This document shows, piece by piece, positions 24,431 through 33,331 of a DNA stretch of 50,041 bases; positions within the stretch are counted from its first letter, which is position 1; every line of letters starts with the position of its first letter. Source of the stretch: an uncultured Prevotellaceae bacterium (GTDB taxonomy: Bacteria; Bacteroidota; Bacteroidia; Bacteroidales; Muribaculaceae). Position numbers and translations under genes: made by a program. The notes beneath the pieces were generated by a model, which saw nothing but the letters and a program-made list of their open reading frames with translations, had not been told where the DNA came from and did no database searches. Location of the stretch: the NCBI GenBank assembly GCA_900317325.1, contig ONGE01000031.1, positions 1 through 50,041 on the forward strand, given 5' to 3'.

Positions 24431-26629
24431 ATGAACACAAAACAATTCTTCAGGACTGCTGCATTGATGCTTGTTGCACTTGCAGCGATGATGCCGGCCA
24501 CAATGGCAGCCTTTGATTTTCAGGAAGGCGGCATCTACTATCTTGTGAGCGGTAACGAGGTGGCGGTGACCTATGAGACCTCGAACGGCGGTAGCTATAG
24601 CGGCGACGTGGTGATTCCCGAGACCGTTTCTCATGCCGGGGTGGAATATGCTGTGACGGCTATCGCAAACAGCGCTTTCTCCCAGTGCTATGGCCTGACC
24701 AGTATCGAAATTCCCAACTCGATACGCAGCATTGGCCACCATGCGTTCGTGCATTGCGAGAAACTGCAGCAGGTCGTTATCCCTAACTCGGTCATCAGCT
24801 TGGGCCGTTGCGCTTTCCACTCGTGTAAGGGTCTGAAGTCGGCTGTAATCGGCAATTCGGTGCCCGTGATTGACGAGTATGCTTTCCAGTACTGCTATCA
24901 GTTGACCGACGTGGTAATCGGCTCATCGGTGACTCGTCTCGAGACCAAGCCGTTCTTTGACTGCTATGCGTTGCGCAATGTCACCTGCCTGGCTCCCACG
25001 CCTCCCCAAATGATTGAGTGGTATAGTTTTGACGGCTCTAATTACAACAATGTCACTGTGCACGTGCCTGGCGGTTCGTTGGCTGCCTACAAGGCAGATC
25101 CCTATTGGGGTTTGTTCAAGAGTTATGTGAGCCTGACCAAGGCCACCTCAATCACCTTGGACCAGGCGCTGGTGACCCTGAACGGTGGCGAAGAGGTGCA
25201 GCTCACGGCTACCGTCCTGCCTGCCGATGCCAGCGGTGCACTGCAGTGGGCTTCGAACAACACCAATGTAGCGACTGTTGACGCCAGCGGCGTCGTTAGG
25301 GGTGTGGGCTCTGGCGAGGCCATTATCACCGCCACCACGCTCGACGGCACTGAACTGTCGGCACAATGTGTCGTGCGCGTTCGCTCAACAGGAGTGCAGC
25401 GGGACAACGTGCTCACCTTGCCCCCAGTGGTTATGGTGGAGTCGGGCATGAATTATGAACTGCCCGTGACGATGCGCAATCTGGCCGGAATCAGTGCCCT
25501 GCAGTGTGACCTCGTGTTGCCCGAGGGTATTGAACTAGCACAGGAAGACGGCCACTATCTGATTGACGTGAACAGCGAGCGCCTTGCTTCGAGCCACACC
25601 TTGAGCATCAGGCAACTCCCGTCGGGTGACTTGAGGATACTCATCACCTCGTTGGTGGCCGACCCCTTCAATGGTAACGACGGTGACTTGTTCGTATTGC
25701 ACCTGAATGTCGCATCTGATGCACAAGAGGGCCTTTACCCTGTGCAAATCAACAACGTCGTGATGGCCGACGTCAACGCGTTGACCTATCATGCGCCCGA
25801 TGTCGCTGCCAACTTTGTCGTCAAGAATACCCTGAAGGGTGATGCCAACGGCGACGGCATGGTCGATGTGGGTGACTATGTGACCACTGCCAATTACATC
25901 ATGGAGCTGAATCCCGAACCGTTCATGTTCAGGGGTGCTGATGTCGATGAGAACGGAACCATCGACGTGGGCGACCTCGTGGGTATCACCAACATCATCA
26001 TGGGCGACTATGAGCCTAATGCCGAGCCTGACCCTGAGGGTGGGGTGGAGATGGCTGGCACATGCGCCAACAGCGGGAATACCTGCACCATGACCCTCGA
26101 ACTCACCAATGACATGGCCCTGACCGCTTGGCAGATGGACATCACCCTGCCCGATGGCATGACGCTCCAACAGGCTGCCCTCACCTCGCGTGCTGCTGGC
26201 CATTACCTGGTTATGGCTGGTCAGGAGAATGGCCGTGTAAAGTTGTTGGGTTCCTCGCCCCTTAATGCCGAGGTGCTGGGCAACGAGGGTGCTTTGCTCA
26301 CGCTTACGCTCGACAACAACTGTGGCGACGGTGAAGTGACATTTGACAACATCGTGCTGGCCGAGCCCGACATGACCACCCACAGGGTAGGGGCCTTCAA
26401 GGTGAATGCCGAGGGCAGCAGTGTCAAGGAAATCAAGAGCGATGTGCGCATCTATGCCCAAGGCGACAACATTATCGTCGAGACGCCTGTCGAGACCACG
26501 GTTGAGTTGATAACCCCCAATGGCATGACGCGAGTCGAGAAGGCCAAAGCCGGTATCAACACCTACCGTGCCGACCGCGGCATCATCATCGTGCGCGCTG
26601 CTGGTCAAGTGGCAAAATTCAGAATCTAA
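24431..26629 (+). CDS. Secreted LRR_5 / Big_2 / cohesin-like / dockerin-like multidomain protein
   Basis: The 732-residue surface protein has, in order: signal peptide (1-26); five LRR_5 repeats (about 70-225); a Big_2 Ig-like domain (240-318, with LTATVLPADASGALQWASNN and VRGVGSGEAIITAT); a cohesin-like beta-sandwich (about 327-465, with ISALQCDLVLPEGIEL and LFVLHLNVASDAQEGLYPV); two dockerin-like loops (DANGDGMVDVGDY and ADVDENGTIDVGDL, 469-528); a second cohesin-like domain (about 540-655, LTAWQMDITLPDGMTL, EGALLTLTL); and a C-terminal strand pair ending VRAAGQVAKFRI that resembles a type IX secretion sorting tail. Cohesins bind dockerins in clostridial cellulosomes; here both types are in one chain and close to other dockerin-bearing proteins. 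Partner binding is inference. Confidence 0.82.
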   Translation: MNTKQFFRTAALMLVALAAMMPATMAAFDFQEGGIYYLVSGNEVAVTYETSNGGSYSGDVVIPETVSHAGVEYAVTAIANSAFSQCYGLTSIEIPNSIRSIGHHAFVHCEKLQQVVIPNSVISLGRCAFHSCKGLKSAVIGNSVPVIDEYAFQYCYQLTDVVIGSSVTRLETKPFFDCYALRNVTCLAPTPPQMIEWYSFDGSNYNNVTVHVPGGSLAAYKADPYWGLFKSYVSLTKATSITLDQALVTLNGGEEVQLTATVLPADASGALQWASNNTNVATVDASGVVRGVGSGEAIITATTLDGTELSAQCVVRVRSTGVQRDNVLTLPPVVMVESGMNYELPVTMRNLAGISALQCDLVLPEGIELAQEDGHYLIDVNSERLASSHTLSIRQLPSGDLRILITSLVADPFNGNDGDLFVLHLNVASDAQEGLYPVQINNVVMADVNALTYHAPDVAANFVVKNTLKGDANGDGMVDVGDYVTTANYIMELNPEPFMFRGADVDENGTIDVGDLVGITNIIMGDYEPNAEPDPEGGVEMAGTCANSGNTCTMTLELTNDMALTAWQMDITLPDGMTLQQAALTSRAAGHYLVMAGQENGRVKLLGSSPLNAEVLGNEGALLTLTLDNNCGDGEVTFDNIVLAEPDMTTHRVGAFKVNAEGSSVKEIKSDVRIYAQGDNIIVETPVETTVELITPNGMTRVEKAKAGINTYRADRGIIIVRAAGQVAKFRI

Positions 26630-26665
26630 GCAGCTATACTGATTCATAAACGTTCAATAGTTAAC

Positions 26666-26701
26666 GGGCGTGGCGCTAGTAACAGTGCCGCGCCCTTTTT
26701 A
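26666..26701 (+). terminator. Rho-independent terminator after the cohesin-like/LRR gene
   Basis: GGGCGTGGCGC (26666-26676) pairs with GTGCCGCGCCC (26685-26695) allowing a G-U pair, followed by TTTTTAT. It lies 37 nt past the stop codon. Confidence 0.85.
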
Positions 26702-26811
26702 TCTTGAATTATACCCGTCAGGGTGAGTGCCGGCAGCTGTTGCACTTGCGTTGGCTGTCGCAGAAGTCAGGCTGTGTTGAGACATAAAAAATGAAAAAAA
26801 CGGTTTTTCAT

Positions 26812-26842
26812 TTTGTTCTGTCCTCGACTTGCACTAACTTTG
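26812..26842 (+). promoter_or_regulatory. Promoter of thrS operon
   Basis: TTTG (26812-26815), a 19-nt spacer and TAACTTTG (26835-26842) match the consensus. The leader to thrS is about 55 nt with a small TTGTTGTACTGTTGTAGGGTAC stretch (partly repeated) but no recognisable T-box. Confidence 0.75.
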
Positions 26843-26904
26843 CAGTTTGAATTGTTGTACTGTTGTAGGGTACGACGCAAACGTTTAATTATCAACATCT
26901 TATT

Positions 26905-28839
26905 ATGATTAACATCAAGTTTCCTGACGGCAATGTACGTCAATACGAGAGCGGAGTGACGCCTCTGGACATTGCCAAGAGCATTAGCGAAGGCTTTGCA
27001 CGCAACGTGCTGGCCGCATCATTAAACGACGAGGAATGGGATATCTCACGCCCCATTTGTATGGATGGCGATATCAAGTTCTTCAAGTGGGAGGACGCCG
27101 AGGGCAAGCACGCCTTCTGGCACACATCGGCACACCTGTTGGCCGAGGCCCTGCAGGAGCTGTACCCCAAGGTGCAGTTCGGTATCGGTCCGGCTATCGA
27201 GAACGGTTTCTACTATGACATCGATACCGGTGGCACCCCCTTGACCGACGCCGACTTCGCCAAGATCGAGAAGAAGATGATGGAACTCGTGCAGAAGAAC
27301 GAGGAGGTTGTCCGTGCCGACATCAGCAAGGCCGATGCCTTGAAGTTCTTCGGCGACAAGGGCCAGACCCTCAAGTGCGAGCTCATCAATGACCTGGAAG
27401 ACGGTCATATCACTACATATACCCAGGGCAACTTCACCGACCTGTGCCGTGGCCCGCACATCCCCTCGACCGGCGTGATCAAGGCCGTGAAGGTGATGTC
27501 GCTCGCCGGCGCCTACTGGCGCGGTGACGAGACCCGTCCCCAGCTCACCCGCGTCTATGGTATCTCCTTCCCCAAGAAGAAGATGCTCGAGGAGTACCTC
27601 GTGCTACTCGAGGAGGCCAAGAAACGCGACCACCGCAAGATCGGTAAGGAGATGGAGCTGTTCGCCTTCTCGCCCAACGTGGGCCAGGGTCTGCCCCTGT
27701 GGCTCCCGAAGGGTGCCGCCCTGCGCAACCGCCTGCAGGACATGCTGGCCAAGATTCAGAAGCGCTACGGCTACCAGCAGGTGATCACGCCGCACATCGG
27801 CAACAAGTTGCTGTATGTGACCAGTGGCCACTATGCCAAGTACGGCAAGGACTCGTTCCGTCCCATCACCACGCCCGAGGAGGGTGAGGAGTACATGCTC
27901 AAGCCCATGAACTGCCCCCACCACTGCGAGATCTACAAGACTTCGCCCCGCAGCTACCGTGACCTGCCCATCCGCTATGCCGAGTTCGGTACCGTTTACC
28001 GCTACGAGCAGAGTGGTGAGCTGCACGGCCTGACCCGCGTGCGCAGCTTCACTCAGGACGATGCCCACCTGTTCTGCACCCCCGACCAGCTCAAGCAGGA
28101 GTTCCTGGGTGTGATGGACATCATCTCGTTTATCTTCAAGGTGTTCGGCTTCAACTACGAGGCTCAGATCTCGCTGCGTGACCCCAACAACAAGGAGAAG
28201 TATGTGGGCAGCGACGAGGTTTGGGAGAAGGCCGAGCGTGCCATCGTCGAGGCCTGTGAGGAGAAAGGCCTGGTGGCTAAGCAGGTGACCGGTGAGGCCG
28301 CCTTCTACGGTCCCAAGCTCGACTTCATGGTCAAGGACGCCCTGGGCCGCCGCTGGCAGCTGGGTACCATCCAGGTGGACTATAACCTGCCCGAGCGCTT
28401 CCAGCTCGAGTACACTGGCGCCGACAACCAGAAGCACCGTCCCGTGATGATCCACCGCGCCCCCTTCGGCTCGCTGGAGCGCTTCGTGGCCGTGCTGCTT
28501 GAGCACACCGCCGGCAAGCTGCCGCTGTGGCTCGTGCCCGACCAGTGCGTCGTGCTTCCCATCAGCGAGAAGTTCAACGACTATGCCCACCATGTTGCCG
28601 ACGAGTTGAACAAACTCGACGTGCGTGCCATCGTCGATGACCGCAACGAGAAAATCGGTCGCAAGATCCGTGACAACGAGCTCAAACGCATCCCTTACCT
28701 GCTCATTGTTGGTGAAAAAGAAGCCAGCTGTGAAGAAATTTCTATAAGAAAACAGGGCGAAGGTGATCAAGGTTCGAAAAAAATTACTACCTTTGCGGCC
28801 GATATTAATCGCGAAGTGGCAGAAATGACCAACTTTTAA
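26905..28839 (+). CDS. thrS: Threonyl-tRNA synthetase
   Basis: It charges tRNA-Thr and edits mis-charged Ser-tRNA. The 644-residue protein is full length: TGS domain (1-62), editing domain with the [11 protein letters not shown] metal-binding motif (about 73) and [13 protein letters not shown], the class II catalytic core with [10 protein letters not shown] (zinc Cys), motif 2 [16 protein letters not shown]-like ([12 protein letters not shown]) and [18 protein letters not shown] (motif 3), and an anticodon-binding domain (about 540-640). ATG at 26905 gives the normal MINIKFPDG start. It heads the conserved thrS-infC-rpmI-rplT gene order, so it is probably cotranscribed with translation genes. 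Confidence 0.96.
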   Translation: MINIKFPDGNVRQYESGVTPLDIAKSISEGFARNVLAASLNDEEWDISRPICMDGDIKFFKWEDAEGKHAFWHTSAHLLAEALQELYPKVQFGIGPAIENGFYYDIDTGGTPLTDADFAKIEKKMMELVQKNEEVVRADISKADALKFFGDKGQTLKCELINDLEDGHITTYTQGNFTDLCRGPHIPSTGVIKAVKVMSLAGAYWRGDETRPQLTRVYGISFPKKKMLEEYLVLLEEAKKRDHRKIGKEMELFAFSPNVGQGLPLWLPKGAALRNRLQDMLAKIQKRYGYQQVITPHIGNKLLYVTSGHYAKYGKDSFRPITTPEEGEEYMLKPMNCPHHCEIYKTSPRSYRDLPIRYAEFGTVYRYEQSGELHGLTRVRSFTQDDAHLFCTPDQLKQEFLGVMDIISFIFKVFGFNYEAQISLRDPNNKEKYVGSDEVWEKAERAIVEACEEKGLVAKQVTGEAAFYGPKLDFMVKDALGRRWQLGTIQVDYNLPERFQLEYTGADNQKHRPVMIHRAPFGSLERFVAVLLEHTAGKLPLWLVPDQCVVLPISEKFNDYAHHVADELNKLDVRAIVDDRNEKIGRKIRDNELKRIPYLLIVGEKEASCEEISIRKQGEGDQGSKKITTFAADINREVAEMTNF

Positions 28840-28914
28840 GCCACTTCCGTGCGACGTGTGCCGTATGGAAGTGCTTGATTGTCACGATAATACTAACAAT
28901 AGTAATACTGCTGA

Positions 28915-29592
28915 ATGAACAAAAAACCGTATCGTCCCGGGCCTAAGCGCCCGAGCAATGCCACCAGGCCCCGAGGCCGTAATCGCCAGATGGGCGGCAA
29001 AAAAGAAGACACCAACCCGATCAACGATGAAATTCGTGCGAGTGAGGTGCGCCTGGTGGGTGACAACGTGGAGCAGGGCATCTATCCCATTGATGAGGCC
29101 CTTAAAATCGCCGAGGGTCTGGAGCTGGATCTGATCCTGATCGCCCCTCAAGCCGAGCCCCCCGTGTGCCGCGTGATGGACTACCAGAAGTTCAAGTTCC
29201 AACAGCGCAAGCACGCCAAGGAACAGAAGGCCAAGTCCACCAAACTCGTGGTCAAGGAAATTCGTTTCGGACCACAGACCGACGAGCATGACTACAACTT
29301 CAAGTTGAAACATGCCATCGGGTTCCTCAAGGAAGGTGCCAAGGTGAAGAGTTATGTCTTCTTCAAGGGACGTTCCATCCTGTTCAAGGAACAGGGCGAG
29401 GTACTGCTACTCAGGTTTGCCAATGACCTGGAGGAATATGGTAAGCTGGATCAGATGCCAGTGCTCGAGGGAAAGCGCATGACCATCATGCTCTCGCCCA
29501 AGAAGCCCGGCAGCGGCAAGAAGAAGGATGCCCCGGCACCCGACAACACTGCCGATCAGCAGGACAATGACAACACTCCCGCCGAGGAGTAA
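28915..29592 (+). CDS. infC: Translation initiation factor IF-3
   Basis: IF-3 binds the 30S subunit, keeps 50S away and checks start-codon pairing. The 225-residue protein has a basic N-terminal extension ([20 protein letters not shown]), the N-domain ([19 protein letters not shown]), the linker ([20 protein letters not shown]) and the C-domain ([19 protein letters not shown] ... [12 protein letters not shown]). An acidic, low-complexity tail ([15 protein letters not shown]) extends past the usual end, as in other Bacteroidetes. The start is an ordinary ATG, so the rare-start-codon autocontrol of E. coli infC is not evident. It is 75 nt behind thrS. Confidence 0.95.
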   Translation: MNKKPYRPGPKRPSNATRPRGRNRQMGGKKEDTNPINDEIRASEVRLVGDNVEQGIYPIDEALKIAEGLELDLILIAPQAEPPVCRVMDYQKFKFQQRKHAKEQKAKSTKLVVKEIRFGPQTDEHDYNFKLKHAIGFLKEGAKVKSYVFFKGRSILFKEQGEVLLLRFANDLEEYGKLDQMPVLEGKRMTIMLSPKKPGSGKKKDAPAPDNTADQQDNDNTPAEE

Positions 29593-29710
29593 GACGTTGT
29601 TTTGAAGGCGTTCAACGACAGCGTCTTTACACGTGAGAAAGAAGAGCATCAGGCTTGGTAAGTGCCTGGTCTCGATTAATTAATAATTACATTTTTTAAA
29701 CTAAAACAAA

Positions 29711-29871
29711 ATGCCAAAAGTTAAGACGAATTCCGCTGCGAAGAAAAGGTTCACCTTTACCGGCACCGGAAAGATTAAAAGAAGACAAAGAAGCGTAAAC
29801 GTAACCTGGGTAAGATGAGCATCGTGGACAAGGCCAACTTGAACATCGTGCGTCAGCTTCTGGTGAAGTAA
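29711..29871 (+). pseudogene. rpmI: Ribosomal protein L35, broken by an internal deletion
   Basis: ATG at 29711 opens a correct L35 start (MPKVKTNSAAKKRFTFTGTG, KIKR), but then the frame runs into RQRSV and stops at 29816-29818. In the next frame the correct L35 end appears (KTKKRKRNLGKM ... LNIVRQLLVK, stop 29869-29871). The intervening conserved KHAFxSHILTK block is missing. The span is 161 nt; about 34 nt more would restore a 64-residue protein, in line with the family. The lost piece lies at a short AAGAA direct repeat near 29788, as expected of a slippage or assembly deletion. Position between infC and rplT fixes the identity. L35 is a 50S protein present in nearly all bacteria, so this is surprising. 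Confidence 0.85.
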
Positions 29872-29928
29872 TCAATTCAACATTCTTTTAATCACAAGAT
29901 TTTTATCTTTTATTTATTAACCGAATGT

Positions 29929-29958
29929 CTAGCTCAAAGTGCCGGAGACGGCCGCTAG
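29929..29958 (+). promoter_or_regulatory. Candidate leader hairpin upstream of rplT
   Basis: CTAGC (29929-29933) pairs with GCTAG (29954-29958) and inside it GCCG (29941-29944) pairs with CGGC (29949-29952) across a GAGA tetraloop. It lies 20 nt before the rplT start. L20 represses its own operon by binding leader structures in other bacteria; whether this one is such a site is only a guess. Confidence 0.4.
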
Positions 29959-29979
29959 CAATCAAAACAATTTAAAAAA

Positions 29980-30333
29980 ATGCCAAGATCAGTTAATCAC
30001 GTGGCTTCAAGAGCCAAACGCAAGAAAATCTTAAAACTTACAAGGGGTTACTTTGGCGCTCGCAAGAACGTCTGGACCGTTGCTAAGAACACCTGGGAGA
30101 AGGGTTTGACCTACGCTTACGCCGATCGTAAGAAGAAAAAACGCAACTTCCGCGCGCTGTGGATCCAGCGTATCAACGCTGCCGCTCGCATGGAGGACCT
30201 CTCCTACAGCAAGCTGATGGGTCTGATTCACAAGGCTGGTATCGAGATCAACCGCAAGGTGCTCGCCGACCTGGCTATGAACAATCCCGCCGCTTTCAAG
30301 GCTATCGTTGACGAGGCTAAGAAGCACGCCTAA
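29980..30333 (+). CDS. rplT: Ribosomal protein L20
   Basis: L20 binds 23S rRNA early in 50S assembly and often represses its own operon. The 117-residue protein is intact and typical: [20 protein letters not shown], the basic extended N-terminus, [15 protein letters not shown], a globular helical C-domain with [20 protein letters not shown] and [15 protein letters not shown]. It is last in the thrS operon, 108 nt after the broken rpmI, and is followed by a strong terminator. Confidence 0.96.
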   Translation: MPRSVNHVASRAKRKKILKLTRGYFGARKNVWTVAKNTWEKGLTYAYADRKKKKRNFRALWIQRINAAARMEDLSYSKLMGLIHKAGIEINRKVLADLAMNNPAAFKAIVDEAKKHA

Positions 30334-30375
30334 TCAACAGGTTCATTCCAAAGATTTAATTCCGCAAAATGCTAC

Positions 30376-30416
30376 CAGGCTCCAAGAGGGTAACCCCTCA
30401 AGGAGCCTGTTTTTTT
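30376..30416 (+). terminator. Terminator of the thrS-rplT operon
   Basis: CAGGCTCC (30376-30383) pairs with GGAGCCTG (30402-30409), with an inner GAGGG/CCCCTC pairing, followed by seven T. Confidence 0.93.
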
Positions 30417-30481
30417 GTGTTCGATACCGTCTGCCGGTATCGCTCGTCGGTGTATTGCGGGACTATGTCCCGCACCTGCGA

Positions 30482-31093
30482 TCAGTACTCGCTGTACAGG
30501 TTGATGTACTCCATGATGCTGTCGATGGCCTCCTGGCGCATGTCGAGGTGGAGCGACCCGTCGTGCAGCACATCGGCCACAGCCTTATAGATCATGCTCC
30601 AGTCGTTGTCCAAGTAAACCTGGGCGTCGATAAGCGCCGAGATGAGCGCCACGCTGAAGCTTTTGTTCTTGTTCTTCTTCACCGCCTGCTGTGCCAGCGC
30701 ACTCGCAGCCGTGACGTCAAAGTAGTTGCTCATCGCCCTGGCATAGGCAAATACCGCCAGGGTTCCCGCATCCAGTTTCTTGACCAGTTTCTTCTCGGTC
30801 TTGACGTTATAGCGGCCCATCAGGTATTGCTCCAGTTGCGCACCCACGGTAGTGCCGTCAAAGTTCCAACCTATCTTGTTGATGACGGCCAGGCGCACAT
30901 CCACCGGCTCGTTCTTGTTGGCCAGGAAATTGAGCAGTGTCGTCGGGATGTCATACTGCATCTCCTGAGATGCCATCTGTACCATCGGGTGGTCGGAGTA
31001 GGCGTCGGCAAAGTGTGTTGAAGTCAACGGCGAGTCAGCCCATGCGGCGGTAAAGGCCATCAGTAATGCAATGGTTGTCAGTAATCGTTTCAT
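30482..31093 (-). CDS. Exported helical protein of unknown function
   Basis: The 203-residue protein has a signal peptide (MKRLLTTIALLMAFTAAWA, 1-19) and a wholly helical mature part with HEAT/ARM-like repeats (TTLLNFLANKNEPVDVRLAV, DMRQEAIDSIMEYIN). No catalytic motif is seen. The frame is open up to 31150, but ATG at 31093 begins the signal peptide. A TATCTTTG -7 box on the minus strand lies at 31129-31136, 36 nt upstream. It converges with rplT and is downstream of the ABC exporter genes, but its own promoter argues for independent expression. Confidence 0.65.
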   Translation of the reverse strand: MKRLLTTIALLMAFTAAWADSPLTSTHFADAYSDHPMVQMASQEMQYDIPTTLLNFLANKNEPVDVRLAVINKIGWNFDGTTVGAQLEQYLMGRYNVKTEKKLVKKLDAGTLAVFAYARAMSNYFDVTAASALAQQAVKKNKNKSFSVALISALIDAQVYLDNDWSMIYKAVADVLHDGSLHLDMRQEAIDSIMEYINLYSEY

Positions 31094-31162
31094 AGTCATT
31101 TGTCGTTTTGAGATTGTTATTCTATCGGCAAAGATAATACAATTACTCAAATTGATGGCATT

Positions 31163-32248
31163 TTATGAGTTTTTCTTGTAGCTCTGGACGGCCCAGATGG
31201 CCATGAACGTGCCGATGCCCAGCAAGGCGAGCAGCTGGTGCCAGATGCTGGACAGCCCGCCGCCGCGAATGAAGACCGTGCGCACAGCCTCAATGAAGTA
31301 GGACATCGGGTTGACATAGGTCGTGGCATAGGCCCACGAGGGCATCGAGCGGGTGGGGGTGAACAGGCCCGACAGCAAGAGCATCATCACCACGAAGAAC
31401 CACATCACGAAGATGGCCTGTTGCATCGTGTCGCTGTAGTTGCTGATCATCAGCCCGAACGAACTCCAAAACAAGGCCAGCAGCATCACGAGAAGGTAGA
31501 TCAGCGCCAGCGGCCCCACGCAGGTGATGCCATAGACCGCCCAAGCCAGCAGCAGGCACACGGTGATGACAAACAGGGCGATGATCCAGTAGGGGATGAG
31601 CTTGGCCAGGATGAACGACCACTTGCTCACGGGGGTGACGTTGATCTGCTCGATGGTGCCCGCCTCCTTCTCGGCCACGATGTTGAGCGCCGGCAGGAAG
31701 CCCGTCATCAGCATCATCACGATGGCGAAAAGGGCCGGAATCATGAAGAGTTTGAAATTCAGGTTCTTGTTATACAGGAACAGACTGGAAACCCGTGACT
31801 GCAGGGTTGCGACATCGGGATTGACGTGGGCCGTGACGATTTGCGTCAGGTAGGCTCCGCCCATCGCTCCCTTGGTGCCATTGACGGCGTTGGCGGCGAT
31901 GAGCACCTGGGGGCGCTTGCCCAGCGCCATGTCGCGGCTGTAGTCTTGTGGAATGACCACCACGACGTCGGTACGCGATTTCTCAACGTCCTGCAGCGCA
32001 GCCCGGTAGGAGGGTTGCTGGCCCTGGAAGATGAAGTAATTGCTGGCCTCGATGTTGTGCACAAGCTGCTGCGACAGGGTCGAGCGGTCGTTGTCAACGA
32101 CGGTGACCTTGATGTTCTTCACCTCCATGTTCATCACCCAGGGCATGACGCACATGATCATGATGGGGAACACGACGATGAGCTTGGGCAGGAACGCGTT
32201 GCGGCGAATCTGCGTGAACTCTTTCTGTATGAGATATTTCAGTGTCAT
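31163..32248 (-). CDS. ybhR: ABC-2 type permease (second of two)
   Basis: The 361-residue inner-membrane protein has an N-terminal helix (about 22-42), a large periplasmic domain (about 45-170) and five more helices, in the ABC2_membrane_3 layout. FLPALNIVAEKEAGTIEQINVTP is the family hallmark (permease coupling segment after TM2). It pairs with the next upstream permease to form the channel powered by the double ATPase. It is most like E. coli YbhR. The gene is last in a five-gene minus-strand operon, 12 nt behind its partner. The symbol marks the type, not proven orthology. Confidence 0.85.
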   Translation of the reverse strand: MTLKYLIQKEFTQIRRNAFLPKLIVVFPIMIMCVMPWVMNMEVKNIKVTVVDNDRSTLSQQLVHNIEASNYFIFQGQQPSYRAALQDVEKSRTDVVVVIPQDYSRDMALGKRPQVLIAANAVNGTKGAMGGAYLTQIVTAHVNPDVATLQSRVSSLFLYNKNLNFKLFMIPALFAIVMMLMTGFLPALNIVAEKEAGTIEQINVTPVSKWSFILAKLIPYWIIALFVITVCLLLAWAVYGITCVGPLALIYLLVMLLALFWSSFGLMISNYSDTMQQAIFVMWFFVVMMLLLSGLFTPTRSMPSWAYATTYVNPMSYFIEAVRTVFIRGGGLSSIWHQLLALLGIGTFMAIWAVQSYKKNS

Positions 32249-32260
32249 GGCTGCATGGTG

Positions 32261-33319
32261 CTATTCGAGTCGTTTGTTGAACTTGGCCAGAGCGAGGGTC
32301 ATCAGCAGGACGAGCATGCCCACGAGAATCAAGACCTCACGGGCCACTTCCTTGATACCGACGCCCATGATCATGAGCTTGCGCATCGCCTCGATGTAGT
32401 AACGGGGCGGGATAACTGCTGCTATCCACTGCAGCACCCGTGGCATCGACTCCACCGGGAACAGCATGCCGCTGAGCATGACGATGGGCAGCAGCAATAC
32501 CATGGCCGACAGCAACAGGGCTACCAGCTGCGTCTTGGCGACATTGCTGATGAGCAGGCCCAGCGAGAGTGCCAGCAAGATATAGATGACTGAGATGACG
32601 ATGATCCAGAACAGCGAACCCACCAGCGGCACGCCCAGTACAAACCGCGCCATCATCAGGATGATAACCAGGATGACAACGGCGAGCACGAGATAGGGTA
32701 TCGCCTTGGCGATGATGATCATCAGCGGCTTGATGGGCGAGACCAGCAGCACCTCCATCGTGCCTTTCTCCTTCTCGCGAACTATCGAGATGGAGGTCAT
32801 CATCGCGCACACCAGCATCAGCAGCATGCCCATGATGGCCGGCACGAAGTTGTAGGCCGACTTTAGCTGGGGATTGTAGAGCATCTTGGTGTTGGTGGCA
32901 CCACCGTCGGCGTTAAGCAGTACAGCGGTGGCATAGTTGGTCCACTGTTGCGCCATGTTGGGGTCAGCGCCATCGACAATCAGTTGCAGGCCGCTGCGCT
33001 TGGAGGCAAAGTCCGGCCCGAAGACGATGGCCATGTCGGCCTTCTGGCTACGGATGACGCGCTCGGCCTCGCGGGGCGTTGCGACCACTTGGGTGACGGT
33101 GAAATACTCCGATGCCGCCAGGCGGTCCACTGCCTGTTGGGTGAGGTGGTCCATCGAACTGGTAACCACTATGGTGCGCACGTTCTTCACGTCGGTGGTG
33201 ATGGCAAAGCCGAAGATCAGCATCAGCACCAGCGGCATGCCGAAGAGGATGAGCATCGTGCGCTTGTCGCGCAGGATGTGCTTCCCTTCCTTGATGACAA
33301 ATGAGATGAACTGTTTCAT
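32261..33319 (-). CDS. ybhS: ABC-2 type permease (first of two)
   Basis: The 352-residue permease has the same layout as its partner: TM1 (about 22-42), periplasmic domain, and five C-terminal helices, with SISIVREKEKGTMEVLLVSP as the coupling motif. It begins KQFISFVIKEGKHILRDKRTML, typical of YbhS/YhhJ-type proteins. Stops and starts along the operon are 12-15 nt apart, showing co-translation. Substrate is unknown; E. coli YbhFSR exports cationic drugs and sodium, so a detoxifying export role is inferred. Confidence 0.87.
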   Translation of the reverse strand: MKQFISFVIKEGKHILRDKRTMLILFGMPLVLMLIFGFAITTDVKNVRTIVVTSSMDHLTQQAVDRLAASEYFTVTQVVATPREAERVIRSQKADMAIVFGPDFASKRSGLQLIVDGADPNMAQQWTNYATAVLLNADGGATNTKMLYNPQLKSAYNFVPAIMGMLLMLVCAMMTSISIVREKEKGTMEVLLVSPIKPLMIIIAKAIPYLVLAVVILVIILMMARFVLGVPLVGSLFWIIVISVIYILLALSLGLLISNVAKTQLVALLLSAMVLLLPIVMLSGMLFPVESMPRVLQWIAAVIPPRYYIEAMRKLMIMGVGIKEVAREVLILVGMLVLLMTLALAKFNKRLE

Positions 33320-33331
33320 GCCTCTTGAGTT

